This document shows positions 48,005 through 59,720 of a stretch of 64,000 nucleotides of DNA, piece after piece. Below the pieces are notes generated by a model. It saw only the letters and a program-made list of their open reading frames with translations, ran no database searches and had not been told where the DNA came from. The position numbers and the translations under genes are program-made. Numbering within the stretch: position 1 is the first letter of the stretch; every line of letters starts with the position of its first letter. Source of the DNA: Meghimatium bilineatum (taxonomy: Eukaryota > Mollusca > Gastropoda > Stylommatophora > Philomycidae); the NCBI GenBank assembly GCA_034231615.1, contig CM067311.1, positions 9,673,746-9,737,745 on the forward strand, written 5' to 3'.

Positions 48005-48145
48005 GTGATAAGAACATTAAACTTTGAGAAGGGTTGTCTCCTAAGTAACATTATAAACATTATAAAACTTTGAAAAGGTTTGTCTCCTAAGTAACATAAA
48101 ACTTTGAAAAGGTTTGTCTCCTAAGTAACATTATAATAAGAAAGC
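48005..48145. repeat. Short tandem repeat, ~43-57 bp unit, 3 copies
   Basis: aaactttgaRaagg.ttgtctcctaagtaacat occurs three times. Intronic. Confidence 0.8.
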
Positions 48146-48572
48146 TGAGGTTTTTAACCATATAAAGAGACATAAACATGGACAAATTAATAATGGAAGG
48201 TTTGGTTAGATGGAAACTGGTAAGGGTCACCCAAGATAATGATTGATAAAAAAAACATCTTAGTTTGTTTAAACATGCTCTTGGCTTGATTCTTAATTAG
48301 AGACCAGCATCATGTCACATAGGACATTCTAATAAATTCTCTGCTCATTGTTCCAGCAGCCACCAAGTATGCAGACAGTCCCAGTTAAATGTTACGTGAT
48401 CTTCATATATTTCCAGAGAGGACACACTTTCTCCCCTAACCCCTAGTCATCTCATTTCTGTCATTCTTTGTAATTGCACAGTATCATATTTATTTACTGT
48501 GTCGAAAATCCGTGACTGTGCTTATTATATCAGCCCTTTCTCTTCTTAGTATTGTGTTATCAGCCACAGCTT

Positions 48573-48690
48573 TCTTTTGTTACTGCATGTTTTCCTGTGA
48601 AGAAGTGCAGGGAGGCTTTCTATGGGCTGTGGAAATAAAGTTCGCTTTGCTATAACAGACGCCGTGACATGTACAAGAAGGATTTTGATC
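48573..48690 (-). mobile_element. SINE body, same family as 12165-12405
   Basis: Matches the body of that SINE (ttactgcatgttttcctgtg, tctatgggctgtggaaataa, gacgcc.gacatgtacaag-like). The tRNA-like head is absent, so this is a truncated copy. Confidence 0.75.
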
Positions 48691-48984
48691 AACCACAGCA
48701 TTGTTCACAAACAAGTCTGCTCTTTCATTGCCTGAGTTATCCAGTAGAATTGCCCATTCCTTTCATAAGAATTACCCATTCCTTTCTTAACTAGCACCTT
48801 TCTATTGTGCATAGCATGCTTTGGGAGTCCAAAAGTATCATAGCGTAAGCTTGCATTTTAGTACCAACCGAATGTCACCATCACTGCTTCTATCTCCATT
48901 TTCATACTCAATATGGTAGTCTATCCATTATCTTTGCTGTAAGGTGTTACAGGATTGAGTGATGATTATTTTCTGGGTGCCGCA

Positions 48985-49215
48985 CGTTTGTTTGCTTCAT
49001 ATACAGTAATGTTATGGCATCTTAGAATGTTGGTAACTCCTTCAATCTACTACTTCGTGGTCTTTCTTTGCCTCTTAGAGTTTCCATTTTGATGTTGTAA
49101 TGCACTTGCTGTTGGCCAATAAGAATTCATTCTCATTAAGTGGTTGAACCATTTCAATTTCTGTTTTCAATATAATTGACCACAGATGTTGTTCCAACAG
49201 TTCTTTCTCCACACA
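48985..49215 (-). mobile_element. LINE fragment (family C)
   Basis: The reverse complement repeats the 33020-33250 segment: the VGTTS..IYIE-like zone, KLKWFNHLMRMN-like and the GRPRSRL-like site. Degenerate. Confidence 0.75.
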
Positions 49216-50320
49216 TTTCTGCCATTATAGTAGACAACAAAATCGTGTGGGCACTTAATCATTTCCTGTTGACTGAGCCACCTGTGTATATGATTGTGTC
49301 TTAAAGTTTTTTGCTTCTGGACAAATTCTTGCACCATTGCCTTTGTCTTGATACATCCATTCCAGATACATATTACCCTGTATTTAAAACATTTTACGGA
49401 TAATTTTTCCCTTTATTCATCTCCACCCATTCACTGCCTGTGACTACTTCTTTCAGTTCATATACTCTGAGCAGGATGTTGTCAGTTTCATCCATGACTT
49501 TCCATGCTTGATTTCTTTACCTTTTGTCTCATCTAGGCATTTAATTCTAGACATATTAATCATTGTGGTCATTGTTAGCTACATTAAGTTATGACCTTAC
49601 CAATGTCAGTCAATGCTGGGCTGATCTAGCAAGAATCTGATGGGGGTAGTACATCCTAGCACTACCCTCATAGCCTCATTTTGGATTTATTCGAATCTGG
49701 TCACTTGTATCTAAAAGCTAAAGGTAAGCTGAGTTATGGACTGTTGACATGGCACATGGTTTCCCATAATTGTTGAGCTTCCTAGTCAGTGATTGATCAG
49801 AATCTGTCTGACTTGCATCACATACCACACTTGTTCAGTATATATGGTGCCATTCCATAACCTTTCCAGAGCATAAACCCTGGCAATCGACTTCCTGTGA
49901 CTGGGTGAACCATGTGAATATTTTTTGTTGCACTCCGTTGACGGGCAAATAATTCGCAACATGTATTTGTGATAGTATAACAAAATGATGGCATAATCAA
50001 TGACAGATAACAGTAATGTTTGCAGCTGCAGAAAATTCTCCATTATTGCATGTCTGCAGTTGTCATAACTTTGATAACTCTGCTGCAGAAGATCAACTCA
50101 CTGAAAATTGTGAGCAGTTCAGGACATCCATAAAGAACACTACATTCTGGAAAAAATGTGTTCCCTTAAATTATAATCACAATGGAACTACTGTAAAGGA
50201 GATAAAAAACCAATGTTTAAGTCTACTTTTTCACACCCACCAAAAGTATATGTCTTGGAGTTTAGTGACCAACCCTCATATTGTATCTTGATAAAGATCT
50301 TATGGTTGAATCATCAATAC
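49216..50320. other. Unassigned intronic sequence
   Basis: No gene recognised. Includes decayed LINE-like text up to about 49530. Confidence 0.4.
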
Positions 50321-53300
50321 TTAGTCTGTTTATATAGTCTTAACTAAATTTTGTTTCATATCAGTATGTTTATATAGTCTTAACTAAATTTTGTTTCATA
50401 TCAGTCTGTTTATATAGTGTTAACTAAATTTTGTTTCATATCAGTCTGTTTATATAGTGTTAACTAAATTTTGTTTCATATCAGTCTGTTTATATAGTCT
50501 TAACTAAATTTTGTTTCATATCAGTCTGTTTATATAGTCTTAACTAAATTTTGTTTCATATCAGTCTGTTTATATAGTGTTAACTAAATTTTGTTTCATA
50601 TCAGTCTGTTTATATAGTGTTAACTAAATTTTGTTTCATATCAGTCTGTTTATATAGTCTTAACTAAATTTTGTTTCATATCAGTCTGTTTATATAGTGT
50701 TAACTAAATTTTGTTTCATATCAGTATGTTTATATAGTGTTAACTAAATTTTGTTTCATATCAGTCTGTTTATATAGTCTTAACTAAATTTTGTTTCATA
50801 TCAGTCTGTTTATATAGTGTTAACTAAATTTTGTTTCATATCAGTCTGTTTATATAGTCTTAACTAAATTTTGTTTCATATCAGTCTGTTTATATAGTGT
50901 TAACTAAATTTTGTTTCATATCAGTATGTTTATATAGTGTTAACTAAATTTTGTTTCATATCAGTATGTTTATATAGTCTTAACTAAATTTTGTTTCATA
51001 TCAGTATGTTTATATAGTGTTAACTAAATTTTGTTTCATATCAGTATGTTTATATAGTCTTAACTAAATTTTGTTTCATATCAGTATGTTTATATAGTCT
51101 TAACTAAATTTTGTTTCATATCAGTCTGTTTATATAGTGTTAACTAAATTTTGTTTCATATCAGTATGTTTATATAGTGTTAACTAAATTTTGTTTCATA
51201 TCAGTATGTTTATATAGTGTTAACTAAATTTTGTTTCATATCAGTATGTTTATATAGTGTTAACTAAATTTTGTTTCATATCAGTCTGTTTATATAGTCT
51301 TAACTAAATTTTGTTTCATATCAGTCTGTTTATATAGTGTTAACTAAATTTTGTTTCATATCAGTCTGTTTATATAGTCTTAACTAAATTTTGTTTCATA
51401 TCAGTCTGTTTATATAGTGTTAACTAAATTTTGTTTCATATCAGTATGTTTATATAGTCTTAACTAAATTTTGTTTCATATCAGTCTGTTTATATAGTGT
51501 TAACTAAATTTTGTTTCATATCAGTCTGTTTATATAGTGTTAACTAAATTTTGTTTCATATCAGTCTGTTTATATAGTGTTAACTAAATTTTGTTTCATA
51601 TCAGTATGTTTATATAGTGTTAACTAAATTTTGTTTCATATCAGTATGTTTATATAGTGTTAACTAAATTTTGTTTCATATCAGTATGTTTATATAGTGT
51701 TAACTAAATTTTGTTTCATATCAGTATGTTTATATAGTGTTAACTAAATTTTGTTTCATATCAGTCTGTTTATATAGTGTTAACTAAATTTTGTTTCATA
51801 TCAGTATGTTTATATAGTGTTAACTAAATTTTGTTTCATATCAGTATGTTTATATAGTGTTAACTAAATTTTGTTTCATATCAGTATGTTTATATAGTGT
51901 TAACTAAATTTTGTTTCATATCAGTATGTTTATATAGTGTTAACTAAATTTTGTTTCATATCAGTATGTTTATATAGTGTTAACTAAATTTTGTTTCATA
52001 TCAGTATGTTTATATAGTGTTAACTAAATTTTGTTTCATATCAGTATGTTTATATAGTGTTAACTAAATTTTGTTTCATATCAGTATGTTTATATAGTGT
52101 TAACTAAATTTTGTTTCATATCAGTATGTTTATATAGTGTTAACTAAATTTTGTTTCATATCAGTATGTTTATATAGTGTTAACTAAATTTTGTTTCATA
52201 TCAGTATGTTTATATAGTGTTAACTAAATTTTGTTTCATATCAGTATGTTTATATAGTGTTAACTAAATTTTGTTTCATATCAGTCTGTTTATATAGTGT
52301 TAACTAAATTTTGTTTCATATCAGTCTGTTTATATAGTGTTAACTAAATTTTGTTTCATATCAGTATGTTTATATAGTGTTAACTAAATTTTGTTTCATA
52401 TCAGTATGTTTATATAGTGTTAACTAAATTTTGTTTCATATCAGTATGTTTATATAGTGTTAACTAAATTTTGTTTCATATCAGTATGTTTATATAGTCT
52501 TAACTAAATTTTGTTTCATATCAGTATGTTTATATAGTGTTAACTAAATTTTGTTTCATATCAGTCTGTTTATATAGTGTTAACTAAATTTTGTTTCATA
52601 TCAGTATGTTTATATAGTGTTAACTAAATTTTGTTTCATATCAGTATGTTTATATAGTGTTAACTAAATTTTGTTTCATATCAGTATGTTTATATAGTGT
52701 TAACTAAATTTTGTTTCATATCAGTATGTTTATATAGTGTTAACTAAATTTTGTTTCATATCAGTATGTTTATATAGTGTTAACTAAATTTTGTTTCATA
52801 TCAGTATGTTTATATAGTGTTAACTAAATTTTGTTTCATATCAGTATGTTTATATAGTGTTAACTAAATTTTGTTTCATATCAGTCTGTTTATATAGTGT
52901 TAACTAAATTTTGTTTCATATCAGTCTGTTTATATAGTGTTACTAAATTTTGTTTCATATCAGTCTGTTTATATAGTCTTAACTAAATTTTGTTTCATAT
53001 CAGTATGTTTATATAGTGTTAACTAAATTTTGTTTCATATCAGTATGTTTATATAGTGTTAACTAAATTTTGTTTCATATCAGTATGTTTATATAGTGTT
53101 AACTAAATTTTGTTTCATATCAGTATGTTTATATAGTGTTAACTAAATTTTGTTTCATATCAGTATGTTTATATAGTGTTAACTAAATTTTGTTTCATAT
53201 CAGTATGTTTATATAGTGTTAACTAAATTTTGTTTCATATCAGTATGTTTATATAGTGTTAACTAAATTTTGTTTCATATCAGTATGTTTATATAGTGTT

Positions 53301-54045
53301 AACTAAATTTTGTTTCATATCAGTATGTTTATATAGTGTTAACTAAATTTTGTTTCATATCAGTATGTTTATATAGTGTTAACTAAATTTTGTTTCATAT
53401 CAGTATGTTTATATAGTGTTAACTAAATTTTGTTTCATATCAGTATGTTTATATAGTGTTAACTAAATTTTGTTTCATATCAGTCTGTTTATATAGTGTT
53501 ACTAAATTTTGTTTCATATCAGTCTGTTTATATAGTCTTAACTAAATTTTGTTTCATATCAGTATGTTTATATAGTGTTAACTAAATTTTGTTTCATATC
53601 AGTCTGTTTATATAGTCTTAACTAAATTTTGTTTCATATCAGTATGTTTATATAGTGTTAACTAAATTTTGTTTCATATCAGTCTGTTTATATAGTCTTA
53701 ACTAAATTTTGTTTCATATCAGTCTGTTTATATAGTGTTAACTAAATTTTGTTTCATATCAGTCTGTTTATATAGTCTTAACTAAATTTTGTTTCATATC
53801 AGTCTGTTTATATAGTGTTAACTAAATTTTGTTTCATATCAGTCTGTTTATATAGTGTTAACTAAATTTTGTTTCATATCAGTCTGTTTATATAGTCTTA
53901 ACTAAATTTTGTTTCATATCAGTCTGTTTATATAGTCTTAACTAAATTTTGTTTCATATCAGTCTGTTTATATAGTGTTAACTAAATTTTGTTTCATATC
54001 AGTCTGTTTATATAGTGTTAACTAAATTTTGTTTCATATCAGTAA
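50321..54045. repeat. Highly homogeneous 40-bp array, ~93 copies, in TAB intron
   Basis: Unit tcagtMtgtttatatagtSt plus taactaaattttgtttcata (M = A or C, S = C or G). Apart from these two positions units are almost identical over 3.7 kb. Types A/G dominate the middle (roughly 51600-53470), while C/G and C/C are common at both ends. One-base deletions (gtgttactaaa) occur at about 52941 and 53500. The first unit starts ttagtctg and the last ends agtaagttttgg. Confidence 0.98.
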
Positions 54046-54309
54046 GTTTTGGAAACTGTAAAACTGATACTTTGTTTATTATTAATGTTTGTTGATATTT
54101 TCGAAACTTGTGTTCATTATTAAGTCTCAGCTCCATAAAATATCCTTTTTCAAAATAAGAAACGCAACATTATTGCAGTGCTAATGAACACTGCACTTCA
54201 AATGTGTACCAAAATTTTATTTTATGGAATTAATGTTTTAACCTTGGCATGAAGAATCTTTCAGACTTTAACAGAGAAATGATATTCATTAAATTTGATT
54301 TGAACTTTT

Positions 54310-54875
54310 ATTCTTTGCGACTGAGGCCTCAGTTTCAGTAAGGAGTATGGCCTCCTCTAGAATCTATCTCTAGAATAACATCTCCGGTCGACATGGCTCT
54401 GATTAGCAGTTGGATCTGTTGTTGTGGGATGACTTCCTGCAGTGCAAGAGGCAAGTTTCGGAGATTGACTGGAGCCATGTCTTGCTGGAGTAGTCATCTG
54501 TCGAGTTCATCCCAAAAGTGTTCTTTTGTGTTCATGTCTAATGACATGGCTGGCTATGGAATGCTCTGGATGTTGTTGTCAGCAAGGAATTGGGTGGTAA
54601 GTTGTGCCACATGAGGTCGAGCATTATCCTGCTGAAAAATCCGCCTTTGTGCGGCCAAAATTGAAAGGATGCGATACGCGAGGACGAACAATTTTAGCGA
54701 TGCATTGTTTGGTATTCAGGCATCTTTCAATTTACACCAGGTCACTTCTACCCATGAAGTTGATTTTCCCCACATCAGTACACTTCCATCTCATCATATG
54801 GAGGAGTCTCATCAACTCTCTTCTGGGCGTAGCGCTAAAAGATTCTGCTCCGTCTACCATGTCACTGTTTTTTCC
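54310..54875 (-). pseudogene. Tc1-type (DD34E) transposase remnant
   Basis: The minus strand reads FQQDNARPHVAQLTTQFLAD, then NTKEHFWDELDR. The Asp of QDN (codon at 54626-54628) and the Glu of KEH are separated by 34 residues, the DD34E spacing of Tc1 transposases. The C-terminal SRGGHTPY is also typical. An upstream NFMGRSDLV-like zone fits the region before the second Asp. Internal stops (in the PWPA-type motif and after ELDR) make it non-functional. Terminal repeats were not identified with confidence. Confidence 0.88.
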
Positions 54876-54985
54876 ACTCTGAGTAGAAGGCATCTTCTCA
54901 CAGCATTGTGCAGCACTGAGATTTAAAACCTTCTGGGTATGAAATAATACTCTGAAGCAACCTTCATTGCACAAAAAATTCAAGA
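54876..54985 (+). mobile_element. Dispersed repeat S1, partial
   Basis: tctgagtagaaggcatcttc, then ttctgggtatgaaa and cttcattgcacaaaa, as in 28755-28895. It sits at the edge of the Tc1 remnant. Confidence 0.65.
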
Positions 54986-55039
54986 GAGTTATTGCCCATA
55001 GATTCTGGGGAGCAAACAAACATAGTAAAGTGACTAAGT

Positions 55040-55140
55040 CCTTCCATGTATATAATAGAAGGTGACTAAGGAGGTTAATCATAGGGTTTGCTACCCTGCA
55101 CCGTAAAAAGATAAAGCATTGTTCTCGAATACACAGAGAA
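55040..55140 (+). mobile_element. Dispersed repeat C1, head part
   Basis: ggtgactaaggaggttaatc with the flanking ccttccatg and ctaccctgca segments. Confidence 0.55.
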
Positions 55141-56592
55141 CAAGCATGACTAAGAAATTCCTGGAAGAAAGACACTAAGACTTAATAAGAACATGAAATA
55201 GCTGGAAGCAATAGCTTTCAAAAGAAAGGACAAGATTTTGAGAACATTGCAGTCACTGGAAGCTAAAATAGATAGTTACTTTATCTTTATTATCATTCTT
55301 TTACTTAAGTATTGGGAAAAATGCTTCCCTAGGGTTAAATTCAGCACACCAAGAGTTTTTTGGAGGTCAATTTTGATGATTAAAAATGACCAGTACTGTA
55401 TGACACTGATAATAGAACTGAGAAAATAGTAAAACACGAGGTATCTAGCATAATGTAAAATATGATGCTAAACAGCGATACTGAGAAATTATTACACCAA
55501 ACCGTTGATCTTACTAATTGAAAACACTTTTTGGTAGACTTTAGACATGGCAAGACTTGTAATGTAAAAGCTTTTGACTACCGGTACTTCAACAGGTTCT
55601 TGTTTGCAATTAGTGCCTAACTACGATTATGATTAATTAATCTAAATATTATATCAATAATTAATTTCAATATTCATTTTTAGGGTTAGTTTTATATAGC
55701 TAATCGGAACCGAAATATATTGAAATTAATAAATGATAAACGATAAACATAGCAAAGGGAAATATCACAGGTAGGCAGGAAACACTAATTACAAGCCAGC
55801 TCCATTCAACATCTTTGGGATTTGAAAAAACTAAATAAAAGGCTTGTTGGTTCCACATGAAAAGTACCGGTAGTGAAACTGTTCTTCTCACCCAAAAATG
55901 GTTGCTTACTCCTGCTCTAGTTAATCATAGAGCTACCACAGCAGTAGACCTACTTGCAGGAAAGGTATTTACAAGTTTTTTAAAGCATCTTCAACGATGT
56001 ATTTTCTGTGATAAAGCTGCTAACACCAAAATCAACCCTTCCTTTAAATACTACTTAACTTTCTTTTTTTCCCCATATGGAATAGTGTCTGCAACTATCA
56101 TTTTCCACTGAACTCTGTTTTGGTTGTATTTTTATCTTTGGCTATATATTTTGATCTCTTTACCAGGTATTGACCTTTACATTCTCTTCCTTTTGGGTTC
56201 CAGCTATTTGCATGTCTGGTTATATTTTTACTTCCTGAAGGTTGTCAAATCTATGTCGTTTCTCTCCAGCAATACTGGTTTAAATCACATTTTGCTTTAT
56301 TCTTAATGGTGCTGCTTTCCTGTTTGATCATCCCCAATAAAGATAGACTCCATGGTCTTCATTGAGAAGTTCATTGGAAGTAATACAATTATGTGGTCAT
56401 ATGGGCTGTGTGTTGTTAAAAAATGCTGGACTTTTGATACAACCAAATGGTTGCAAGCTTTTATGTGATTAGATGTATACACAACAATTGGAAGTTTAGT
56501 ATATTGAGACATCAACAGGGATTGGAAAGGAGTTGACCGCCACCAATTATACCATATGCCCATAGAAATACTACAAAGGATTTGTAGACATT
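55141..56592. other. Intronic; includes a decayed MITE relative
   Basis: At about 55610-55790 are diverged pieces (agggttagttttatatag, ataaatgataaacgataaac, aaagggaaatat) that resemble the two halves of the MITE at 57486-57742. Otherwise no feature recognised. Confidence 0.45.
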
Positions 56593-57140
56593 GTTCAATT
56601 ATAGCAGTAGGCCAGTAACAAAACACAGAAATATCTGTGTTAGAAATTTTCAATTATAGTAGTAGGCCAGTAACAAAACATAGAAATATCTATGTTAGAA
56701 ATTTTCAATTATAGTAGTAGGCCAGTAACAAAACATAGAAATATCTATGTTAGAAATTTTCAATTATAGTAGTAGGCCAGTAACAAAACATAGAAATATC
56801 TATGTTAGAAATTTTCAATTATAGTAGTAGGCCAGTAACAAAACACAGAAATATCTGCGTTAGAAATTTTCAATTATAGTAGTAGGCCAGTAACAAAACA
56901 TAGAAATATCAATGTTAGAAATTTTCAATTATAGTAGTAGGCCAGTAACAAAACATAGAAATATCAATGTTAGAAATTTTCAATTATAGTAGTAGGCCAG
57001 TAACAAAACATAGAAATATCAATGTTAGAAATTTTCAATTATAGTAGTAGGCCAGTAACAAAACATAGAAATATCTATGTTAGAAATTTTCAATTATAGT
57101 AGGTTAGTAACAAAGCACAGAAATATCTATATTAGAAACC
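56593..57140. repeat. Minisatellite, 55-bp unit, ~10 copies, next to a TAB splice acceptor
   Basis: Unit caattatagtagtaggccag plus taacaaaacatagaaatatc and a tatgttagaaatttt tail; starts at 56596, 56651, 56706, 56761 and so on. The final unit (57095-57140) is shortened and diverged and ends about 25 bases before the acceptor of the exon at 57166. Confidence 0.95.
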
Positions 57141-57165
57141 TATTCCTGCTTCTTATTTTTCACAG

Positions 57166-57314
57166 CATTGGTGCAGAATCAGCGAAGACAATTTCAGAAA
57201 CTTGTAGATGAAATGAACCAGCACAAAGTCATTCTAGACAATTTGAGAGCAGAAGTGATCACAATGGAGAAGAATATGATTGAATCGCATCATGTCAGCA
57301 GGAGCTTTCCATCT
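57166..57314 (+). CDS. TAB2/TAB3-like: TAB2/TAB3 homologue, coding exon 3 (coiled coil)
   Basis: Acceptor tcttatttttcacag|catt; donor ccatct|gtgagt at 57314/57315. With the split codon completed (G+CA, Ala 618) it reads ALVQNQRRQFQKLVDEMNQ, then HKVILDNLRAEVITMEKNMI. This heptad-type helix aligns with the C-terminal coiled coil of TAB2 and TAB3, the part that binds TAK1. Residues 618-667; ends phase 0. In TAB2 the same Asp-Asp-Ala..Tyr motif precedes the coiled coil, so the junction with the previous exon (DDAEYIN then ALVQ) is natural. Confidence 0.93.
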
Positions 57315-57485
57315 GTGAGTACTTTGATGACACCTTTGTATATTAAAATCCCTCTATAGTGCATGCATTGCAAACAGAATTCCCTATTCAATATTATTCT
57401 AAATCCCCAATTAGTTTATTCTTTAATGTATAGAGTGAATATTGATTATGACATAAATATTGTCAGTCTCGACCAATTTGGGATA

Positions 57486-57742
57486 CAGTACAAGTAGACG
57501 CCACTACATAGTCGAGTTATTTCCCTTGTCTATGTTTGTAAATTTCATGTTTATCATTTAATAATTTAAATATTAATTTATGTTTGGGTTAGGGTTAGGA
57601 TCTTGAATAGTTGTGTTTTACATAACTAACTAAAACCCAAACCCTAAATAAATGAATATTTGAATATTAAATGATGGACATGAAATTTACAAACATAGAC
57701 AAGGGAAATAACTCGACTATGTAGTGGCGTCTACTTGTACTG
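57486..57742. mobile_element. Tc1/mariner-type palindromic MITE, TA target-site duplication
   Basis: Starts cagtacaagtagacgccact and ends with the exact complement. The arms are identical over 65 bases (57486-57550 against 57678-57742), then diverge slightly. TA dinucleotides flank at 57484-57485 and 57743-57744. The centre contains gggttagggttagg. No coding capacity. A half copy is at 60553-60660. Confidence 0.9.
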
Positions 57743-57917
57743 TACCCAATTTGGTATAAAGGAATTCCACGGTATTTGGTAGAAAATATGTACATTGTGG
57801 TTGCATGATTACAAAACCAAAATGTGTTGTTGGTCACTGTTTAATAGGTACAGAAATAAATGTTCTAAATATTCTATATGATTCTTCTTTTCTCTTGTCC
57901 TGTTTTGTCTCTCAATG

Positions 57918-58240
57918 CCAGGTTATGAAAACTTATCAAGAGTCAGCCTTGATGTCTGCTTCTTATATGGTAATATCAGCCACCTTTGCTATTCTATCCC
58001 ATGCTGAAGTAGGATTTGTCAGGCCAGGTTATGAAAACTTATCAAGAGTCAGCCTTGATGTCTGCTTCTTATATGGTAATATCAGCCACCTTTGCTATTC
58101 TATCCCATGCTGAAGTAGGATTTGTCAGGCCGAGAGGCACGGATATTGCAGCTAAACTGTAAACCATGACACAATTCACTCAGTTCTCTGTTCTTAATCT
58201 GTAGGAGTTTGAGAATAAATTCAGAAGAGAAAAAGCTATT
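57918..58240 (+). mobile_element. Dispersed repeat C1 with a perfect 106-bp tandem duplication
   Basis: 57918-58023 and 58024-58129 are identical copies of 106 bp, both within a C1 copy (gctgaagtaggatttgtcag). The rest of C1 follows (gagaggcacggatattgcag to gagaataaattcagaag). The duplication must be recent, since the two halves do not differ. Confidence 0.88.
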
Positions 58241-58896
58241 CCATCAATCCATGTCAGGAAAAGGCAATCCTCTGCTTTATTTCCATTGTTATTACATCAT
58301 ATATTTCCTTGTTCAACACTTTCTTGTAATAATATTGATAACTATTTGAACTACTCTCCCTTAATATGTAAATGGCTGTGACTTTTTGATATCATAGTTC
58401 CTGGTTTTACATTGATCTTATACAGTGGTTAGTAGATAGCCAAGACTAAAAACAGCTCCTGGTGCAAAAGATCTGTCCAATGCTTTGTGGGATCAACTTC
58501 AGGCTGTGTAGACAGAGAAACTATCTCTCACCAGTACCGTGTGGTCCAAATAGAGTACAAACCTATCCCAGCACCGTCTGGGGGCATGTGTGGCCACACA
58601 CCTAAGTATCATAGAGGAAATGTTGAACAGATATGTACATACAATATTACAGAAATCCTCCAAACAATAAAAAAAAATCCCTGCAACCAATGTGACACAC
58701 TTGACACTAGAGCGGAAAACTTTAAATGTATTACAAATGTGTAGTAGCTATAGGGGGGGGGGGGAGTTGTATAGAGTAGAAAGTTTCTATATTGAAATTG
58801 TACTTGTCAAAATATAATTGTCATCAGTTTACAGAGTATGAACAGATTCTTGAATAAAAAACTGCTTGTGCAAATGTTTCCCATTAATTTATTTAG
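58241..58896. other. Intronic, no gene recognised
   Basis: An 85-codon open frame at 58487-58744 has no recognised homology. It ends beside a G12 run (58753-58764). Confidence 0.45.
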
Positions 58897-58993
58897 ATTG
58901 AAGATATTTCTCGGCTGTGTGGAAGCAACAGACAGCTTCAGACGGACATACAGTTGTATATGAATGAGCTAGAAAGGTACAAAAGTGGCCAGA
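58897..58993 (+). CDS. TAB2/TAB3-like: TAB2/TAB3 homologue, coding exon 4 (end of coiled coil)
   Basis: Acceptor aatttatttag|attgaa at 58896/58897; donor ccaga|gtaagt at 58993/58994. Reads IEDISRLCGSNRQLQTDIQ, then LYMNELERYKSGQ; residues 668-699, ending phase 1. The CGSNRQLQTDI stretch matches the CNRQLQIDI region that follows the coiled coil in TAB2. Phase fits both neighbours. Confidence 0.93.
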
Positions 58994-59297
58994 GTAAGTA
59001 TTTGTCTTCATACTTTTTGATATTCTTAGTGAAGAAGTTGGTAAAAGCAGTTTGTTTCAAACCCTAAGAATTATGAGCAATATAAACATTGTATCCTTTT
59101 GTGTACTGGGAAGTTTTTCTCTAGGGCTGTATCTCATGCCCGGAAGTCTTAATCTCAGAAGTTTGCGTAGAAACTTTCCACTCCAGAGGGAGTAACAACA
59201 TAATTTTGTTGATAAGGTGCTGTGGTGCTTCTAAAAGAGGAAAGTCTCACTATATAGGCACCTGTTAGTGGTTTTGCTGTTATATGGTGGTTCTTCT

Positions 59298-59645
59298 GTG
59301 TCAAAGTTGGAATGTGTCACATTCATGGGCAGTGGAGAGGTTAAAGTTGAAATGTGTCACATTCATGAACTTGAGTCAGTGGAGAGGTTGAATTTGGAAT
59401 GTGTCACATTCATGAACTTGAGACAGTGGAGAGGTTAAAGTTGGAATGTGTCACATTCATGAACTTGAGTCAGTGGAGAGGTTGAATTTGGAATGTGTCA
59501 CATTCATGAACTTGAGACAGTGGAAAGATTATAGTTGAAATGTGTCACATTCATGAACTTGAGACAGTGGAGAGGTTAAAGTTGGAATGTGTCACATTTA
59601 TGAACTGTGGCTTGAAGAGGTTGAAGTTGGAGTATGTCACATTCA
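59298..59645. repeat. Minisatellite, 47-bp unit, ~7 copies, in TAB intron
   Basis: Unit gtgtcacattcatgaacttg plus agtcagtggagaggttgaatttggaat, with two alternating forms (ttgaatttg and ttaaagttg). Starts at 59354, 59401, 59448 and so on. A small tcacttaacttttag iteration follows at 59685-59720. Confidence 0.93.
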
Positions 59646-59720
59646 TTTTCGTGCTTAGTCATGCGTTCAAGTATGAGTTCAAGGGTCACTTAACTTTTAG
59701 TCACTTAACTTTTAGTCACT

